Below are positions 16,324 to 16,405 of a stretch of 16,405 nucleotides of DNA, one piece after another. The first letter of the stretch is position 1; the number at the start of each line of letters is the position of its first letter. Both the position numbers and the translations under genes were made by a program. Where the stretch lies: positions 1 to 16,405 of the forward strand of contig VAZL01000065.1 of assembly GCA_005883445.1 (NCBI GenBank), read 5' to 3'. The stretch is from Alphaproteobacteria bacterium (GTDB taxonomy: Bacteria; Pseudomonadota; Alphaproteobacteria; Rhizobiales; Xanthobacteraceae). The notes beneath the pieces are model-generated. The model did no database searches and had not been told where the DNA came from. It saw nothing but the letters and a program-made list of their open reading frames with translations.

Positions 16324-16405
16324 AAGAGCTCCACCCGAACGTTGCCGGAATTCAAATCGTCGAACGATGCGGCCGTGATTTTCTTCAGCAAGCGCATGTT
16401 GTCAT
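16320..16405 (-). CDS. Possible 3' end of an unidentified gene (partial)
   Basis: On the - strand a frame is open from the right edge to a TAA at 16322-16320 and reads DNMRLLKKITAASFDDLNS, then GNVRVELF. The stop overlaps the rarA stop tail to tail. With fewer than 30 codons, an open frame could be chance. I do not recognise the sequence. It could be the C-terminus of a gene that starts beyond the window. Nothing else is visible in the last 82 bases. Confidence 0.3.

Overview
The window is a GC-rich stretch of an alphaproteobacterial chromosome, most likely from the order Hyphomicrobiales (Rhizobiales), near the Bradyrhizobium/Rhodopseudomonas/Xanthobacteraceae-like families. Three things point there. 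The gene order is the S10-spc-alpha ribosomal block in the alphaproteobacterial arrangement: adk follows secY, rpsD is missing between rpsK and rpoA, and map, infA and rpmJ are missing. Protein details such as the RpoA stretches MTIQKNWQELIRPNKLQV and PGWPPENIDELAKR look rhizobial. A Do-type protease gene followed by rarA after rplQ is also a layout I associate with this group.

Layout: (1) 1-7081, + strand: 3' end of rplB, then rpsS, rplV, rpsC, rplP, rpmC, rpsQ, rplN, rplX, rplE, rpsN, rpsH, rplF, rplR, rpsE, rpmD and rplO, tightly packed with several stop/start overlaps. (2) 7161-9301: secY (translocon) and adk, coupled by ATGA. (3) 9447-11858: rpsM, rpsK, rpoA and rplQ, probably with an extra promoter in the 3' end of adk and structured leaders before rpsM and rpoA. 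(4) 11897-13528, - strand: a membrane protein fused to a spermidine-synthase-like domain, convergent with rplQ and divergent from the next gene. (5) 13642-16323, + strand: an exported Do/HtrA-type protease overlapping a rarA (MgsA) AAA+ ATPase gene that carries an internal out-of-frame deletion. (6) The last 80 or so bases may hold the 3' end of an unidentified - strand gene.

The first 11.9 kb build the ribosome, the RNA polymerase alpha subunit and the protein-export channel, and are co-transcribed in essentially all bacteria. I see no defence system, prophage, transposon, CRISPR array or tRNA, and no clearly new multi-gene system. The unusual content is in details. Three housekeeping proteins carry low-complexity extensions: S19 (Ala/Pro C-terminal tail), L5 (Lys/Glu-rich N-terminal extension with a 15-residue tandem repeat) and adenylate kinase (very basic, histone-H1-like C-terminal tail). 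rpoA has lost its usual end and stop codon and reads 85 nt into rplQ. Two perfect hairpins sit in the rpsK-rpoA leader. The divergent intergenic region upstream of the protease holds an inverted repeat followed directly by two 16-bp tandem repeats. The rpoA and rarA anomalies could be real or could be assembly errors; read-level checks would decide.
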